A stretch of 64,000 nt of DNA from assembly GCF_042849255.1 (NCBI RefSeq), contig NZ_AP026866.1, forward strand, positions 4,402,001 to 4,466,000. The letters are read 5' to 3'. Of this stretch, positions 17,723-25,918 are shown in pieces. This stretch comes from Oceaniferula spumae. GTDB taxonomy: Bacteria > Verrucomicrobiota > Verrucomicrobiia > Verrucomicrobiales > Akkermansiaceae. The translations under genes and the position numbers were made by a program. The notes beneath the pieces are model-generated. The model was not told where the DNA came from, made no database searches, and saw only the letters and a list, made by a program, of their open reading frames with translations. Position 1 is the first letter of the stretch. The number at the start of each line of letters is the position of its first letter.

Positions 17723-19303
17723 ATGATGATCAAACAACTTATCACCCTATTCGCAGCGTTTCTAACCTGTCATGTTTCCGCCGCTGAGCACAGCATCATC
17801 CCTCAGCCTGTTAGTTATCAGAAAGCGGATGGCTATTTTGTGCTGAAGCCCGGTGCCTTTGTTTATGCGTCACACGATGTGGTCGGTTTTTATCTGAAGC
17901 AACTCAACGATGCTTCGGGGCAAGATCTCAGAATGGCACCTGCGGATGCCAGTTGTGCCATTCAGTTTTTGAGTGGTGAAATGAGAAAAGGACAGGATAA
18001 GAAGCTCGAAAAACTAGGGGAGGGCGAATACCACCTGAGCATCTTACCTACGGTGGCAAATATTTACGCGGATTCCGCCAGTGGCCATTTCTACGGTTTG
18101 CAGACTCTCTGCCAATTACTCCGCACATCTGAGCATAACGATGGCGCCCGCACATTACCTTGTGCTGAGATTTCAGATGCACCGCGCTTCGGTTGGCGTG
18201 GTTACATGCTGGATGAGTCTCGTCATTTCTCGGGCACGGAAGCCGTCAAGCGCACGCTCGATGCGATGGCGTATTACAAAATGAACCGCTTCCACTGGCA
18301 TCTGACAGACTCCCATGGGTGGCGTATTGAGATTAAAAAATACCCGAAGCTCACAACCGTGGGAGGTATCGGTAATCTAACTGATCCCAAAGCCCCAGCC
18401 GCATTCTACACCCAGGAGCAGATCAAAGACATCGTCGCCTACGCCAAGGCCCGCCATATCACCGTGATTCCTGAGATCGACATGCCTGGCCATGCCAACG
18501 CCGCCGTGCGCGCCTACCCCCAGTATTCCGGTGGAAAAAGCAGCAAGCACGGTGAGTTCACCTTTAATCCGGCCGACGAAGCTACTGATGCATTCCTCAA
18601 AGATATCTTGACAGAAGTTGCGGCGCTGTTTCCGGATGCCGGAATCATCCACTACGGTGGTGATGAGGTGCATTTCGGTTGGGACAAATGGCCGGAGCTG
18701 CCACAGGTGAAGAAAATCATGGAGAAGGACAATCTGAAGCTCAAAGACGTGGAGCGACTTTTCAACCAGCGCCTCGCCAAGGTCATCAATGAGTTAGGAT
18801 ACAAAACGGGAGGCTGGGACGAGCTTTCCGGCGCGGGCCTTCCCAGGGACAAAACTCTGCTCTTCTGGTGGCGTCACGATAAACCCCAGGCGCTCGATTA
18901 CGCTCTGAAAGAGGGCTATGAGGTGGTGCTCTGCCCGCGCCGTCCTTGTTATCTTGATTTCGTGCAGCATGAGTCCCACAAGTCAGGGCGTCGCTGGGGT
19001 GGGTTCAACCCTCTCGCTGACACCTACGGATTTCCAGACGCTCTGGAAATGCCGGAGAATTACCGTGGCAAGGTGCTGGGCATCCAGGCATGTCTCTGGA
19101 CCGAAACCACCGTCACTCAGGAACGCCGCGACTTCATGGCCTATCCCCGACTGTTAGCCTTGGCCGAGGCCGCATGGACTCCAACGAAGAGGAAGGAATT
19201 CGCCAATTTCGAATCCAGGCTGAAACTGCATCTGCCCCAACTGAAGCAGCGTGGCATCGGATACTACGATCCATTTACAAACAGTCCTGAGATAACGAAA
19301 TAG
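17723..19303 (+). CDS. Secreted beta-N-acetylhexosaminidase (GH20)
   Basis: This 526-residue exported glycosidase removes terminal GlcNAc or GalNAc. The signal peptide (residues 1-20, ending VSAA) is followed by a GH20b N-terminal domain to about 150. The catalytic barrel contains FHWHLTDSHGWRIEIKKYP, IPEIDMPGHA and the catalytic pair in YGGDEVHF (Asp314-Glu315). Substrate-assisted catalysis by this D-E pair is the family mechanism. ATG 17723, directly after hisF, starts the signal peptide. The gene fits a lifestyle on glycans alongside the sulfatases at 58-62 kb. Confidence 0.93.
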   Translation: MMIKQLITLFAAFLTCHVSAAEHSIIPQPVSYQKADGYFVLKPGAFVYASHDVVGFYLKQLNDASGQDLRMAPADASCAIQFLSGEMRKGQDKKLEKLGEGEYHLSILPTVANIYADSASGHFYGLQTLCQLLRTSEHNDGARTLPCAEISDAPRFGWRGYMLDESRHFSGTEAVKRTLDAMAYYKMNRFHWHLTDSHGWRIEIKKYPKLTTVGGIGNLTDPKAPAAFYTQEQIKDIVAYAKARHITVIPEIDMPGHANAAVRAYPQYSGGKSSKHGEFTFNPADEATDAFLKDILTEVAALFPDAGIIHYGGDEVHFGWDKWPELPQVKKIMEKDNLKLKDVERLFNQRLAKVINELGYKTGGWDELSGAGLPRDKTLLFWWRHDKPQALDYALKEGYEVVLCPRRPCYLDFVQHESHKSGRRWGGFNPLADTYGFPDALEMPENYRGKVLGIQACLWTETTVTQERRDFMAYPRLLALAEAAWTPTKRKEFANFESRLKLHLPQLKQRGIGYYDPFTNSPEITK

Positions 19304-19351
19304 ACAGTGAGCGGGGCGATTTATGCTCTGTGATCTTATGCAAAAAAATCC

Positions 19352-19380
19352 TTGCATCCCTCGCCGCGTCAGCCTAGTTT
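19352..19380 (+). promoter_or_regulatory. Possible sigma-70-type promoter of tRNA-Val
   Basis: TTGCAT and TAGTTT are separated by 17 bases and lie about 35 bases before the tRNA. The boxes are plausible but not perfect, and no experimental support is available. Confidence 0.35.
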
Positions 19381-19415
19381 GCGCCCGCCTTGAGGGAAAC
19401 TTCAGGTAACAAAGT

Positions 19416-19490
19416 GCGCGATTAGCTCAGTGGTAGAGCAATGCCTTGACATGGCAGAGGTCACAAGTTCAAATCTTGTATTGCGCACCA
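19416..19490 (+). tRNA. tRNA-Val (anticodon GAC)
   Basis: This forms a complete 75-base cloverleaf. The acceptor arm is GCGCGAT with ATTGCGC, the D arm is GCTC/GAGC, and the anticodon loop TTGACAT gives anticodon GAC at 19448-19450. The T arm is ACAAG-TTCAAAT-CTTGT, and CCA is encoded at 19488-19490. The anticodon stem has one A/G mismatch at its outer pair. GAC reads the valine codon GTC. Confidence 0.95.
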
Positions 19491-19497
19491 TTTTTAA

Positions 19498-19536
19498 CAG
19501 GGAGTCATGGGAAACCACGACTCCCTGATTTTTTTT
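19498..19536 (+). terminator. Intrinsic terminator after tRNA-Val
   Basis: CAGGGAGTC and GACTCCCTG form a 9-bp stem, extended by TGG/CCA past one mismatch and closed by a GAAA tetraloop. A run of nine T follows. Confidence 0.92.
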
Positions 19537-19941
19537 TGGAAGGGAAGACATTTACATTCAGTCTAGTTTGATCCCCCAGATTCTCTAAAATAACGGATTT
19601 GCGAAATTTGTAATCTTTCCCATTTATCAAGATATCCGAATTAGCGATTTTTTCAGATCTTCGAGCCCGTTCGTCAATAATTTGGAGTGATTAATTATCT
19701 CGATAGGTATTTAAAATAATAAATTTTACCTATCCTAAGCAGGAGCTTCTTGAGCCTTGATTACACGAAAACCTCGCTGTTTTGCCGATATTTAATACTT
19801 TAAATATTACATCAATATTGAATGTAAATCAGCCGATTACCACTGATGTGTAATGATAGTAAGGAGTTTTAAACCAATTACTTAGGTGTGTATTGAGCCT
19901 CAGTTTGGTTGTTAGTTTGACGGCACCCAACCCAAACTAAC
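19537..19941. other. A/T-rich intergenic stretch without a gene
   Basis: These 405 bases between the tRNA terminator and the first PEP-CTERM gene are clearly richer in A/T than their surroundings and hold no convincing reading frame or RNA fold. The last 35 bases contain an inverted repeat described separately. They presumably carry the promoter and control region of the PEP-CTERM gene. Confidence 0.5.
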
Positions 19942-19942
19942 A
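19910..19942 (+). repeat. 9-bp inverted repeat overlapping a start codon
   Basis: TGTTAGTTT (19910-19918) and AAACTAACA (19934-19942) are perfect inverse complements with a 15-base spacer. The second arm ends on the A of the PEP-CTERM start codon. A hairpin in the mRNA would place the start at the base of the stem. It could also be an operator. Each arm contains the over-represented word TGTTAG. Confidence 0.6.
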
Positions 19943-20553
19943 TGAATATTAAACAACACTGTTTTGCAGTAGCCGCCCTAGCTCTGACAGCTACGGTCGG
20001 CCATATCCAAGCCCAATCCGTACCCGCCACCTTCCAAGGTGTATCTCCGGGGCTGTCCCTCAGCGGCACCTTTGATGGTAGCACTACGAGAAATGTAAAT
20101 TCCGGTGTGATGAAATTTGATCAGTTCGATGCTTTTTGCGTCGATCCCTATCAATTCATCTCTTACGGACAAACCGTCGATTACGATAAGGAGCTCACAT
20201 TCTCCACTCCTGCTGTCTCTGACGCTATTGCCCGTCTTGTCGGTGGCTACTACGCCTCTGGCCAGACTGCACAAGAAGCGGCTTCCACACAGTGGGCGAT
20301 CTGGGAAATCCTCATCGACGGAGTCGGATCCACTGACCTCACTACAGGTAACAATCAGGTGTTCAATTCTACTACAGCTGATCTCGCCAAAACATACCTC
20401 GTCAACATCGATAGTCTGCCCAAGGCTGACGTCGTGTATCTCACGAATGGTGAGTTCCAAGACATGGTGACAACAGTCGTTCCAGAACCATCATCACTAG
20501 CGCTGTTAGGTCTGGGAGTCGTAGGGTTTTTGATTCGTCGCAAGCGCGGTTAG
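19942..20553 (+). CDS. PEP-CTERM sorted secreted protein
   Basis: This 203-residue exported protein has a signal peptide (residues 1-24, ending IQA) and a C-terminal PEP-CTERM sorting tail: VPEPSSLALLGLGVVGFLI then RRKRG. Such tails are recognised by an exosortase, and the proteins are displayed or released with exopolysaccharide. The middle has no enzyme motif that I recognise; FDAFCVDPYQFI and STQWAIWEILI recall other PEP-CTERM/thioester-like surface proteins (weak). The gene is monocistronic, with an A/T-rich leader and a strong terminator behind it. Confidence 0.88.
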   Translation: MNIKQHCFAVAALALTATVGHIQAQSVPATFQGVSPGLSLSGTFDGSTTRNVNSGVMKFDQFDAFCVDPYQFISYGQTVDYDKELTFSTPAVSDAIARLVGGYYASGQTAQEAASTQWAIWEILIDGVGSTDLTTGNNQVFNSTTADLAKTYLVNIDSLPKADVVYLTNGEFQDMVTTVVPEPSSLALLGLGVVGFLIRRKRG

Positions 20554-20578
20554 GACTCTAAGAAATTCATTTAATAAA

Positions 20579-20619
20579 ATCACCCCGTGGGTAGTCATTC
20601 CCACGGGGTGATTTTTTTT
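20579..20619 (+). terminator. Strong intrinsic terminator after PEP-CTERM gene
   Basis: ATCACCCCGTGGG and CCCACGGGGTGAT form a perfect 13-bp stem with an 8-base loop and are followed by eight T. Confidence 0.95.
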
Positions 20620-20661
20620 GGAGTATGGTGACGATGCTAGACGACGTGCTTGGTCATCGCA

Positions 20662-21114
20662 TTACAGGCGACCTTCTTCGAGATCGTAAACGTCGAACCA
20701 GACGTAGACTGGGCGGTGTTTGGGAACGTATTTTTCGATGTATTCTTCCAAGAACTCCTGCAGCTCATCCGGCATGTCGGCAATGGATTTGTAACGCAGG
20801 TCATTGTTCCACTTGATGATTTCTATCTGCTCCCGCTTTTTAGCGTGTTCTTGGATGTAGTCCGCTACCTCAGCATCGGTGGCTCCATCGGCTACGAACT
20901 CTTTGAATTTGTCCGAGTCGATTTCGGTGAAGTCAAAGAACACGCGGTCGAGTGGACAGTCGAAGTGATACTCATCCGCAGTGTCAGCAATCACAGCGCG
21001 ACACTTGTCGAGCATGCGGCCAGCAATCACGTAGCCGGCAATGGTCTCCCGCGGACTGCGTGGGAATTCCTTGGAGAGGTCTTTGGCGAGTAGTTTGATG
21101 TTTTCGTTAGACAT
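20662..21114 (-). CDS. DUF5069 family protein
   Basis: This 150-residue cytoplasmic protein of unknown function begins NIKLLAKDLSKEFPRSPRET and continues GYVIAGRMLDKCRA, the hallmark text of DUF5069, common in Verrucomicrobiota and Planctomycetota. The C-terminal half is acidic with KSIADMPDELQEFLEEYI. ATG 21114 is preferred because family members begin just before the LAKDL segment; earlier in-frame Met codons add unrelated residues. No catalytic residues are known to me. Confidence 0.8.
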   Translation of the reverse strand: MSNENIKLLAKDLSKEFPRSPRETIAGYVIAGRMLDKCRAVIADTADEYHFDCPLDRVFFDFTEIDSDKFKEFVADGATDAEVADYIQEHAKKREQIEIIKWNNDLRYKSIADMPDELQEFLEEYIEKYVPKHRPVYVWFDVYDLEEGRL

Positions 21115-21187
21115 AGGCCATACAGTCATGGTGCTAGCCGAGCTTGTCAAATGATCGATTGATCTTCTGGAATGCAATTCTGCTGTC

Positions 21188-23512
21188 TTAGACCTCTAAC
21201 ACGTTTTCGCCGCGATTTTCCTTTTGTTGGATGGTGACCGGGTAGCCTGGAAATTGGTTGCTTGCCTTGCCGTCGGTGGCATCGCAGAGGAAGCGGAAAC
21301 AATCCATGGTGTAAGTTTTTGCCTTGGTGTCCACGGTGACAACGCCAAAGCCGCTGGCTTTGCGATGGGAGAAGTCGTATCGGTTGCCACCGCCCGCCCG
21401 GAAGTTGCCCTCCGGATTCGCTGCGGTGTAAACATAGGTTTTGTTCCCAAATCCATCGAGATACTCTCCTGTCTGGGGGAGGTTGTGGGAGGGTCGGTTT
21501 TTGTGCGGCATGTCGACCTCGTCAGGCAGCCACCAGCGTTGGTAGCCTACGGTGATGGCGGGAGTGCAGAAACACCAGTTAGAGTCACGCTGTTTGTCGA
21601 CGCCATACTGACTGAGAGTGGTGAGATGCTGGTCGCCGCAGATGTGCAGGGCCATAGAAGGGCGCATCAGTTCGATCGCACGATTTCGAGCTGTCTGCGG
21701 CCATCCACCGGAGTCGAGATCTCCTTTAAGGTAGCCATTCCGTGATCCGTGATGGGTCCCAAGGCCGGAGAAGACTGTCTGGCTGAGCACCACTTTCATA
21801 GTGTGCCCACGCCAGTCGGATGCCCACTTTTCGAGGAATTTTTCCTGACGATCACCCAGCATTTGCAAGCCGGGTTTATCGAGTTTGGAGGTGTCAAACT
21901 TGGCATCTTTGACGTGATCGAGTCGAGGTCCGGGGGAGCCGGATTTTTCAGGGCCGCTTTTCCACTGACGGTCAGCCAGGATCGCGAAGTTGACGCCTCC
22001 ATAAACCATATCGCCATAATAGACACTGATGTCCTGCTTGCACGGCGTGGTGTCATAGTAATCCGGATGATGTGAGCAGTTGGTTTTATGAACCACGTTA
22101 ATCATGCGGGCTGGTTGATGATAACCACCGGCACAAGGGCCAGAGGCGGCTTTATTGTAGGGAGCACCACCTTCGCCCCAGACGTTGCCATGGAAAACAT
22201 CGTGATCGTCCGGCAGACAGACGGTGGGCGCATTGCGCATGGAGTCACGGAACGACCAACCGAACTGATAGAACTTCCGCAGGTAGTTGTGAATGGCGGG
22301 GACAGCGGGATTTCTGATGATGCCAAAGCCACCATGTTGCTCGTAGAGTTGGTCACCAGAGAAAAAGAGCAAGTCGAGGTCGAGATTTACCAGATTGTCG
22401 GCGACAGGTTTGTAGGGGAATCCGACGTCGTTCTGGCAGGTGAGACCACCGATACGCAGCGGGCGATCGACAGGGTTCGCGCGGATAATGCCAGACCAGG
22501 TGCACGGTGTTTCGGAGCCGTTGCTGTGTTTTTCACGATAGACCAGGCGGTAGGGTGTGGCGGTTTTTTCATCCCAGTTAGGAATGCGGAACGTTGCCAG
22601 CCAGGCATCAGTATCGAGCTTTGCCTTTCCGAGAGGTTGCCACTTTCCATCCTTCTGGATTTCGAGTTCAACATACTGGTTGTCTTTTTCACCAAGCGGT
22701 CCTGTTAGGGCGCTCAGTTTCATCACGTGCCCTTCTTTCGAGCGGTTGTCGCTGAGGGTATACATCGACCAAAGCAGCGGACCGAACTGTTGGTCGGGTT
22801 TGTGGGAAAAGGCGTCACCGGAGATTTGCCAGTTACGGAATTTGTAGCCTGGGTTTTTGTGATTGCCCGGGCGATTGAATTTCTTGTTGCCCTTGACTGG
22901 GAATTGGCTCGCGAGAGCGATGTTGCCAGCGATTTTGTCGGCAGGGAGCGAGGTGGTCACCGACCCAAGTTTCTCGCCGGACTTGGGATCAGTCGCTGTG
23001 AGTGTCAGTTCGACTTTTTGACCGGACGGTTTGCCAATAAGTGTCAGTTCGGCATGAGCGGGGGCGGCTTTGGTCAGCTTTTGTTCAGCATTTCCAAGAA
23101 TGAGCTTGTCGCCCTCAATGCCTGCCCGGAAACCGTTATTCGAGAAGCAATTCGCACGGTGGTCTCCGATGTCGCTGGTGATACCGATTCTAAAACCTGC
23201 GCTGCCGGCCTTTGCCAAGTTCGCAGGACGCTGGATTTCCGCAGAGATAGTGAATGGTTTGCTGCCATCTGTTAGCTGATAAAGCAGAGAGTGGATGCTC
23301 CGGTTGGCTGCGTCGGTCTGGCAGGCCGCCCAGCCGTTTTCGACTCTCCAGTCCTCCATCGGGTTCGACCAAAATCCGCCACCGAGAAAGATCCGGTCGT
23401 GGCTAAGGTTCCAGACATCAATACGTGTGGTCTTGGACAGTGACTCGGCAGCTTGCAAGTAACGGGAGCCGAACAGTCCGCTGAGGAGAGTGAGGAAATG
23501 GCGTCTTTTCAT
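21188..23512 (-). CDS. Exported PhoD-like metallophosphatase
   Basis: This 774-residue protein starts with a twin-arginine-like leader (MKRRHFLTLLSGLFG). About 350 residues of beta-rich, non-catalytic sequence are followed by a PhoD-type metallophosphoesterase domain. Metal ligands are visible as DLLFFSGDQLYE, CLPDDHDVFHG and LHICGDQHLTTL. PhoD enzymes are secreted Ca2+/Fe3+ phosphodiesterases/phosphatases; the true substrate here is unknown. The start at 23512 places the leader at residue 1; a longer frame (23569) adds 19 unlikely residues. It is unlinked to any phosphate transport gene. Confidence 0.87.
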   Translation of the reverse strand: MKRRHFLTLLSGLFGSRYLQAAESLSKTTRIDVWNLSHDRIFLGGGFWSNPMEDWRVENGWAACQTDAANRSIHSLLYQLTDGSKPFTISAEIQRPANLAKAGSAGFRIGITSDIGDHRANCFSNNGFRAGIEGDKLILGNAEQKLTKAAPAHAELTLIGKPSGQKVELTLTATDPKSGEKLGSVTTSLPADKIAGNIALASQFPVKGNKKFNRPGNHKNPGYKFRNWQISGDAFSHKPDQQFGPLLWSMYTLSDNRSKEGHVMKLSALTGPLGEKDNQYVELEIQKDGKWQPLGKAKLDTDAWLATFRIPNWDEKTATPYRLVYREKHSNGSETPCTWSGIIRANPVDRPLRIGGLTCQNDVGFPYKPVADNLVNLDLDLLFFSGDQLYEQHGGFGIIRNPAVPAIHNYLRKFYQFGWSFRDSMRNAPTVCLPDDHDVFHGNVWGEGGAPYNKAASGPCAGGYHQPARMINVVHKTNCSHHPDYYDTTPCKQDISVYYGDMVYGGVNFAILADRQWKSGPEKSGSPGPRLDHVKDAKFDTSKLDKPGLQMLGDRQEKFLEKWASDWRGHTMKVVLSQTVFSGLGTHHGSRNGYLKGDLDSGGWPQTARNRAIELMRPSMALHICGDQHLTTLSQYGVDKQRDSNWCFCTPAITVGYQRWWLPDEVDMPHKNRPSHNLPQTGEYLDGFGNKTYVYTAANPEGNFRAGGGNRYDFSHRKASGFGVVTVDTKAKTYTMDCFRFLCDATDGKASNQFPGYPVTIQQKENRGENVLEV

Positions 23513-23662
23513 GTGGTAATTGGTTTTCTGGGAAAATAGATCGCGCGTATCTGACCCAAATTTGTTCACGAATACGATGCAAAAACGTTGTTTTTCGCAG
23601 TTAGGGAAAATTGACGATAGTGTGCAATATTCGGGCTGTGGAATGAACTTCTATTTTAGACA

Positions 23663-23690
23663 TTGACCTCATATAGCGGACAGCTAGTTT
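23663..23690 (+). promoter_or_regulatory. Possible promoter of the second PEP-CTERM gene
   Basis: TTGACC and TAGTTT are 16 bases apart, about 20 bases before the ATG at 23711. The same TAGTTT -10-like box is found before tRNA-Val. This is plausible only. Confidence 0.35.
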
Positions 23691-23710
23691 TCGCCTCGGT
23701 AACACACATT

Positions 23711-24469
23711 ATGAAAGATAATATATTCAGCATGAAGAAGATTGTCGTCGTCGCAAGCGTCGCAATGACGTTTAGTTCTCAAGCCGCCACTATTTCATGG
23801 GGCTCGGCTTACAACATCGAAAACGATGTTACCAATATTCCGTCCACATTCGATAGCTTTAAGAATGGTGGAGTAAGCACCAGTGGGGTGGTAAGCACGC
23901 TCACTGCCGTCAATCAGGGCGGAGGCTTATCGACTCCCACCGTGAACGGAATCACCTTCACTTCGCAAGGCACTAGCGCTGATTATTGGGGGTATCCAGG
24001 CATGGATAGCGGTATCGATACCGTTCTTTCGACCCACAGCGCTTTCACTGGTGGAATTGGCACTGCCAATCTGACTCTCAATGGACTCACGATTGGTCGG
24101 CTTTACCAAGTCCAACTTCTGGTGGCACACGACACACGCGGTTGCTGCGCGGATCGTCAGTATGAAATTGGTTTCGGCGACAACGATTTTACATCGGGAG
24201 GGACTCCGCAAATTCTCACCAGGTCTAACAGTCAGAATGATACTAATCTCACGACCAATAATGGTTTCGGCACGATCGTGGGCACGTTCGTTGCAGACGA
24301 TTTAACCCAAGTTATTTCATTCCGCTCCAATACGCAGGACGGCAACAATGCGGACGATCAAGATCCAGCTCTTAGTGGATACGTCGTGCTCCAGAGTGTG
24401 CCAGAACCGTCATCGACAGCCCTACTTGGTCTAGGCGGCCTGGCCCTTATCTTGCGCCGTCGCAAGTAA
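23711..24469 (+). CDS. PEP-CTERM sorted secreted protein
   Basis: This product of up to 252 residues has a signal peptide (core VVVASVAMTFSSQA) and a PEP-CTERM tail: VPEPSSTALLGLGGLALIL then RRRK. The middle is rich in N, T, G and S, with a CC pair in DTRGCCADRQYEI, and looks like an all-beta adhesin or carbohydrate-binding domain; I recognise no family for certain. The second Met, 7 codons in (23732), is an equally good start. Like the gene at 19.9 kb it stands alone with its own terminator, implying an exosortase system elsewhere in the genome. Confidence 0.85.
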   Translation: MKDNIFSMKKIVVVASVAMTFSSQAATISWGSAYNIENDVTNIPSTFDSFKNGGVSTSGVVSTLTAVNQGGGLSTPTVNGITFTSQGTSADYWGYPGMDSGIDTVLSTHSAFTGGIGTANLTLNGLTIGRLYQVQLLVAHDTRGCCADRQYEIGFGDNDFTSGGTPQILTRSNSQNDTNLTTNNGFGTIVGTFVADDLTQVISFRSNTQDGNNADDQDPALSGYVVLQSVPEPSSTALLGLGGLALILRRRK

Positions 24470-24500
24470 GCGCTCAGACTGCAACTTCATGTTTTTACAG

Positions 24501-24533
24501 CCCGTCATCCTTTCACAGGATGGCGGGTTTTTT
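24501..24533 (+). terminator. Intrinsic terminator after second PEP-CTERM gene
   Basis: CCCGTCATCCT and AGGATGGCGGG form an 11-bp stem (one G-T pair) around TTCAC and are followed by six T. The T run abuts the stop codon of the convergent apt gene. Confidence 0.9.
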
Positions 24534-25059
24534 AATACTGGATGATCGCATTCACCGGCGTGTCGCCTAACAGGTCGCGACCATTCAAGTCGGTGAGTTC
24601 GATGAGGAATGAGGCCGCGACAAGGTTGGCATCAAGTTCTTTGATTAGCTTGATGGCAGCTGCCGCAGTGCCGCCGGTTGCTAACAGATCATCGATTAGC
24701 AGAACGCTTTCACCGGGAAGGATGGCGTCCTTGTGGATTTCCACTACATTTTCACCATATTCCAGCGAGTAGGCCATGCTGTGGGTTTCCCATGGAAGTT
24801 TACCCTGCTTACGCACCGGGACAAAACCAGCTTCAAGATTGAGCGCAACGGGTGCTGCGAAAATGAACCCGCGAGCATCGATACCTACGACTTTGTCAAT
24901 TTTTCTCCCGCCCGAAGTTGCGGTGAGTTCGTTAATCGAGTGACGAAGCAGCGCCGGATCGGAGAGGATGGGGGAGATGTCCTTGAAGAGGATGCCTGGT
25001 TTTGGAAAATCGGGCACGTCACGGATGCTGTCGCTGAGAAGCTGGGAAATCGTAGGCAT
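24532..25059 (-). CDS. apt: Adenine phosphoribosyltransferase
   Basis: Apt salvages adenine to AMP with PRPP in the cytoplasm. The 175-residue product has the family start (IRDVPDFPKPGILFKDISPIL), the VVGIDARGFIFAAPVA segment and the PRPP-binding motif SVLLIDDLLATGGTAAAA. ATG 25059 gives the normal length. It is a single gene that converges with the PEP-CTERM gene. Confidence 0.96.
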   Translation of the reverse strand: MPTISQLLSDSIRDVPDFPKPGILFKDISPILSDPALLRHSINELTATSGGRKIDKVVGIDARGFIFAAPVALNLEAGFVPVRKQGKLPWETHSMAYSLEYGENVVEIHKDAILPGESVLLIDDLLATGGTAAAAIKLIKELDANLVAASFLIELTDLNGRDLLGDTPVNAIIQY

Positions 25060-25224
25060 GCTTATTTTTAGGGCTAGAAGATTCAACATACAAGGTGGAA
25101 GATTTACCGTGGCTGGGACGCAGATGAAATAGCCAGCTCTCTCGTATCTTCCTCCAAAGCCGTGCGCATTTACACAATGTTTACAGACAACCTAGAAGTC
25201 AGATGGTAATCTTGCGCAGATTGA

Positions 25225-25914
25225 ATGATGAAAGAGCAACCTGTTATACTAGTGGTCGAGGACGATGCCGCCGTGCGTCAGGGCATTGTCGATTCCCTGA
25301 CCTTTGCCGGTTACGAAGTTCTGTCGGCGGCAGATGGCCGCGAGGGAATGGAGAAGGCTCTGCGTGCTTCCTATCAGCTCATGCTTTTGGATCTGGTGAT
25401 GCCTCATCATAGTGGCTTCGAGGTGCTTGAAGCCTTACGGAAGGAAAGACCCGGGCAACCGGTGATCATTCTCTCGGCCCGGGGCGAGGAGGCTGACCGC
25501 GTGAAAGGCCTCACCATGGGAGCAGATGATTATGTGGTGAAGCCTTTTAGTGTTAGAGAGCTTCTTGCTCGTGTGGATGCTGTGCTGCGCCGTAGTTCCG
25601 AACGAAAAGTTGGCGACGATCAATACAGCTTCGATGGAGGTTCGGTCGATTTTTCACGGCGCGAAGTGAGGCTCGAGAATGGCTCTCGCAATGAACTCTC
25701 AGAGCGCGAATCTGATCTGATGCAATATCTGATATCCAATGCTGGGCGTGCGATCGCACGTGAGGAGTTGTTGCGTCAGGTTTGGCGTATTGACCCCAAG
25801 AACATCGAAACCCGCACCATCGATATGCATGTGGCCCACCTTCGAGAGAAGCTCGGAGATCATGGCGCTGATGTGGTGGTGACCGTTCGCGGAAAAGGGT
25901 ATAGAGTAGGATAA
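25225..25914 (+). CDS. OmpR/PhoB-family response regulator
   Basis: This 229-residue two-component regulator has a receiver domain (residues 5-120) with the acidic pair in VVEDDAAV, the phospho-acceptor Asp56 in LMLLDLVMP and the conserved lysine in DDYVVKPFSVREL. A winged-helix DNA-binding domain (about 130-229) follows, with ETRTIDMHVAHLREKLG and VRGKGYRVG. The histidine kinase begins 4 bases after its stop, so the two form one operon. The signal sensed is unknown. Confidence 0.93.
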   Translation: MMKEQPVILVVEDDAAVRQGIVDSLTFAGYEVLSAADGREGMEKALRASYQLMLLDLVMPHHSGFEVLEALRKERPGQPVIILSARGEEADRVKGLTMGADDYVVKPFSVRELLARVDAVLRRSSERKVGDDQYSFDGGSVDFSRREVRLENGSRNELSERESDLMQYLISNAGRAIAREELLRQVWRIDPKNIETRTIDMHVAHLREKLGDHGADVVVTVRGKGYRVG

Positions 25915-25918
25915 CATC

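Noticed and set aside
19498..19941. Integrative element at tRNA-Val
   Set aside because: The A/T-rich stretch behind the tRNA suggested an attachment site, but there is no integrase and no copy of the tRNA 3' end nearby.
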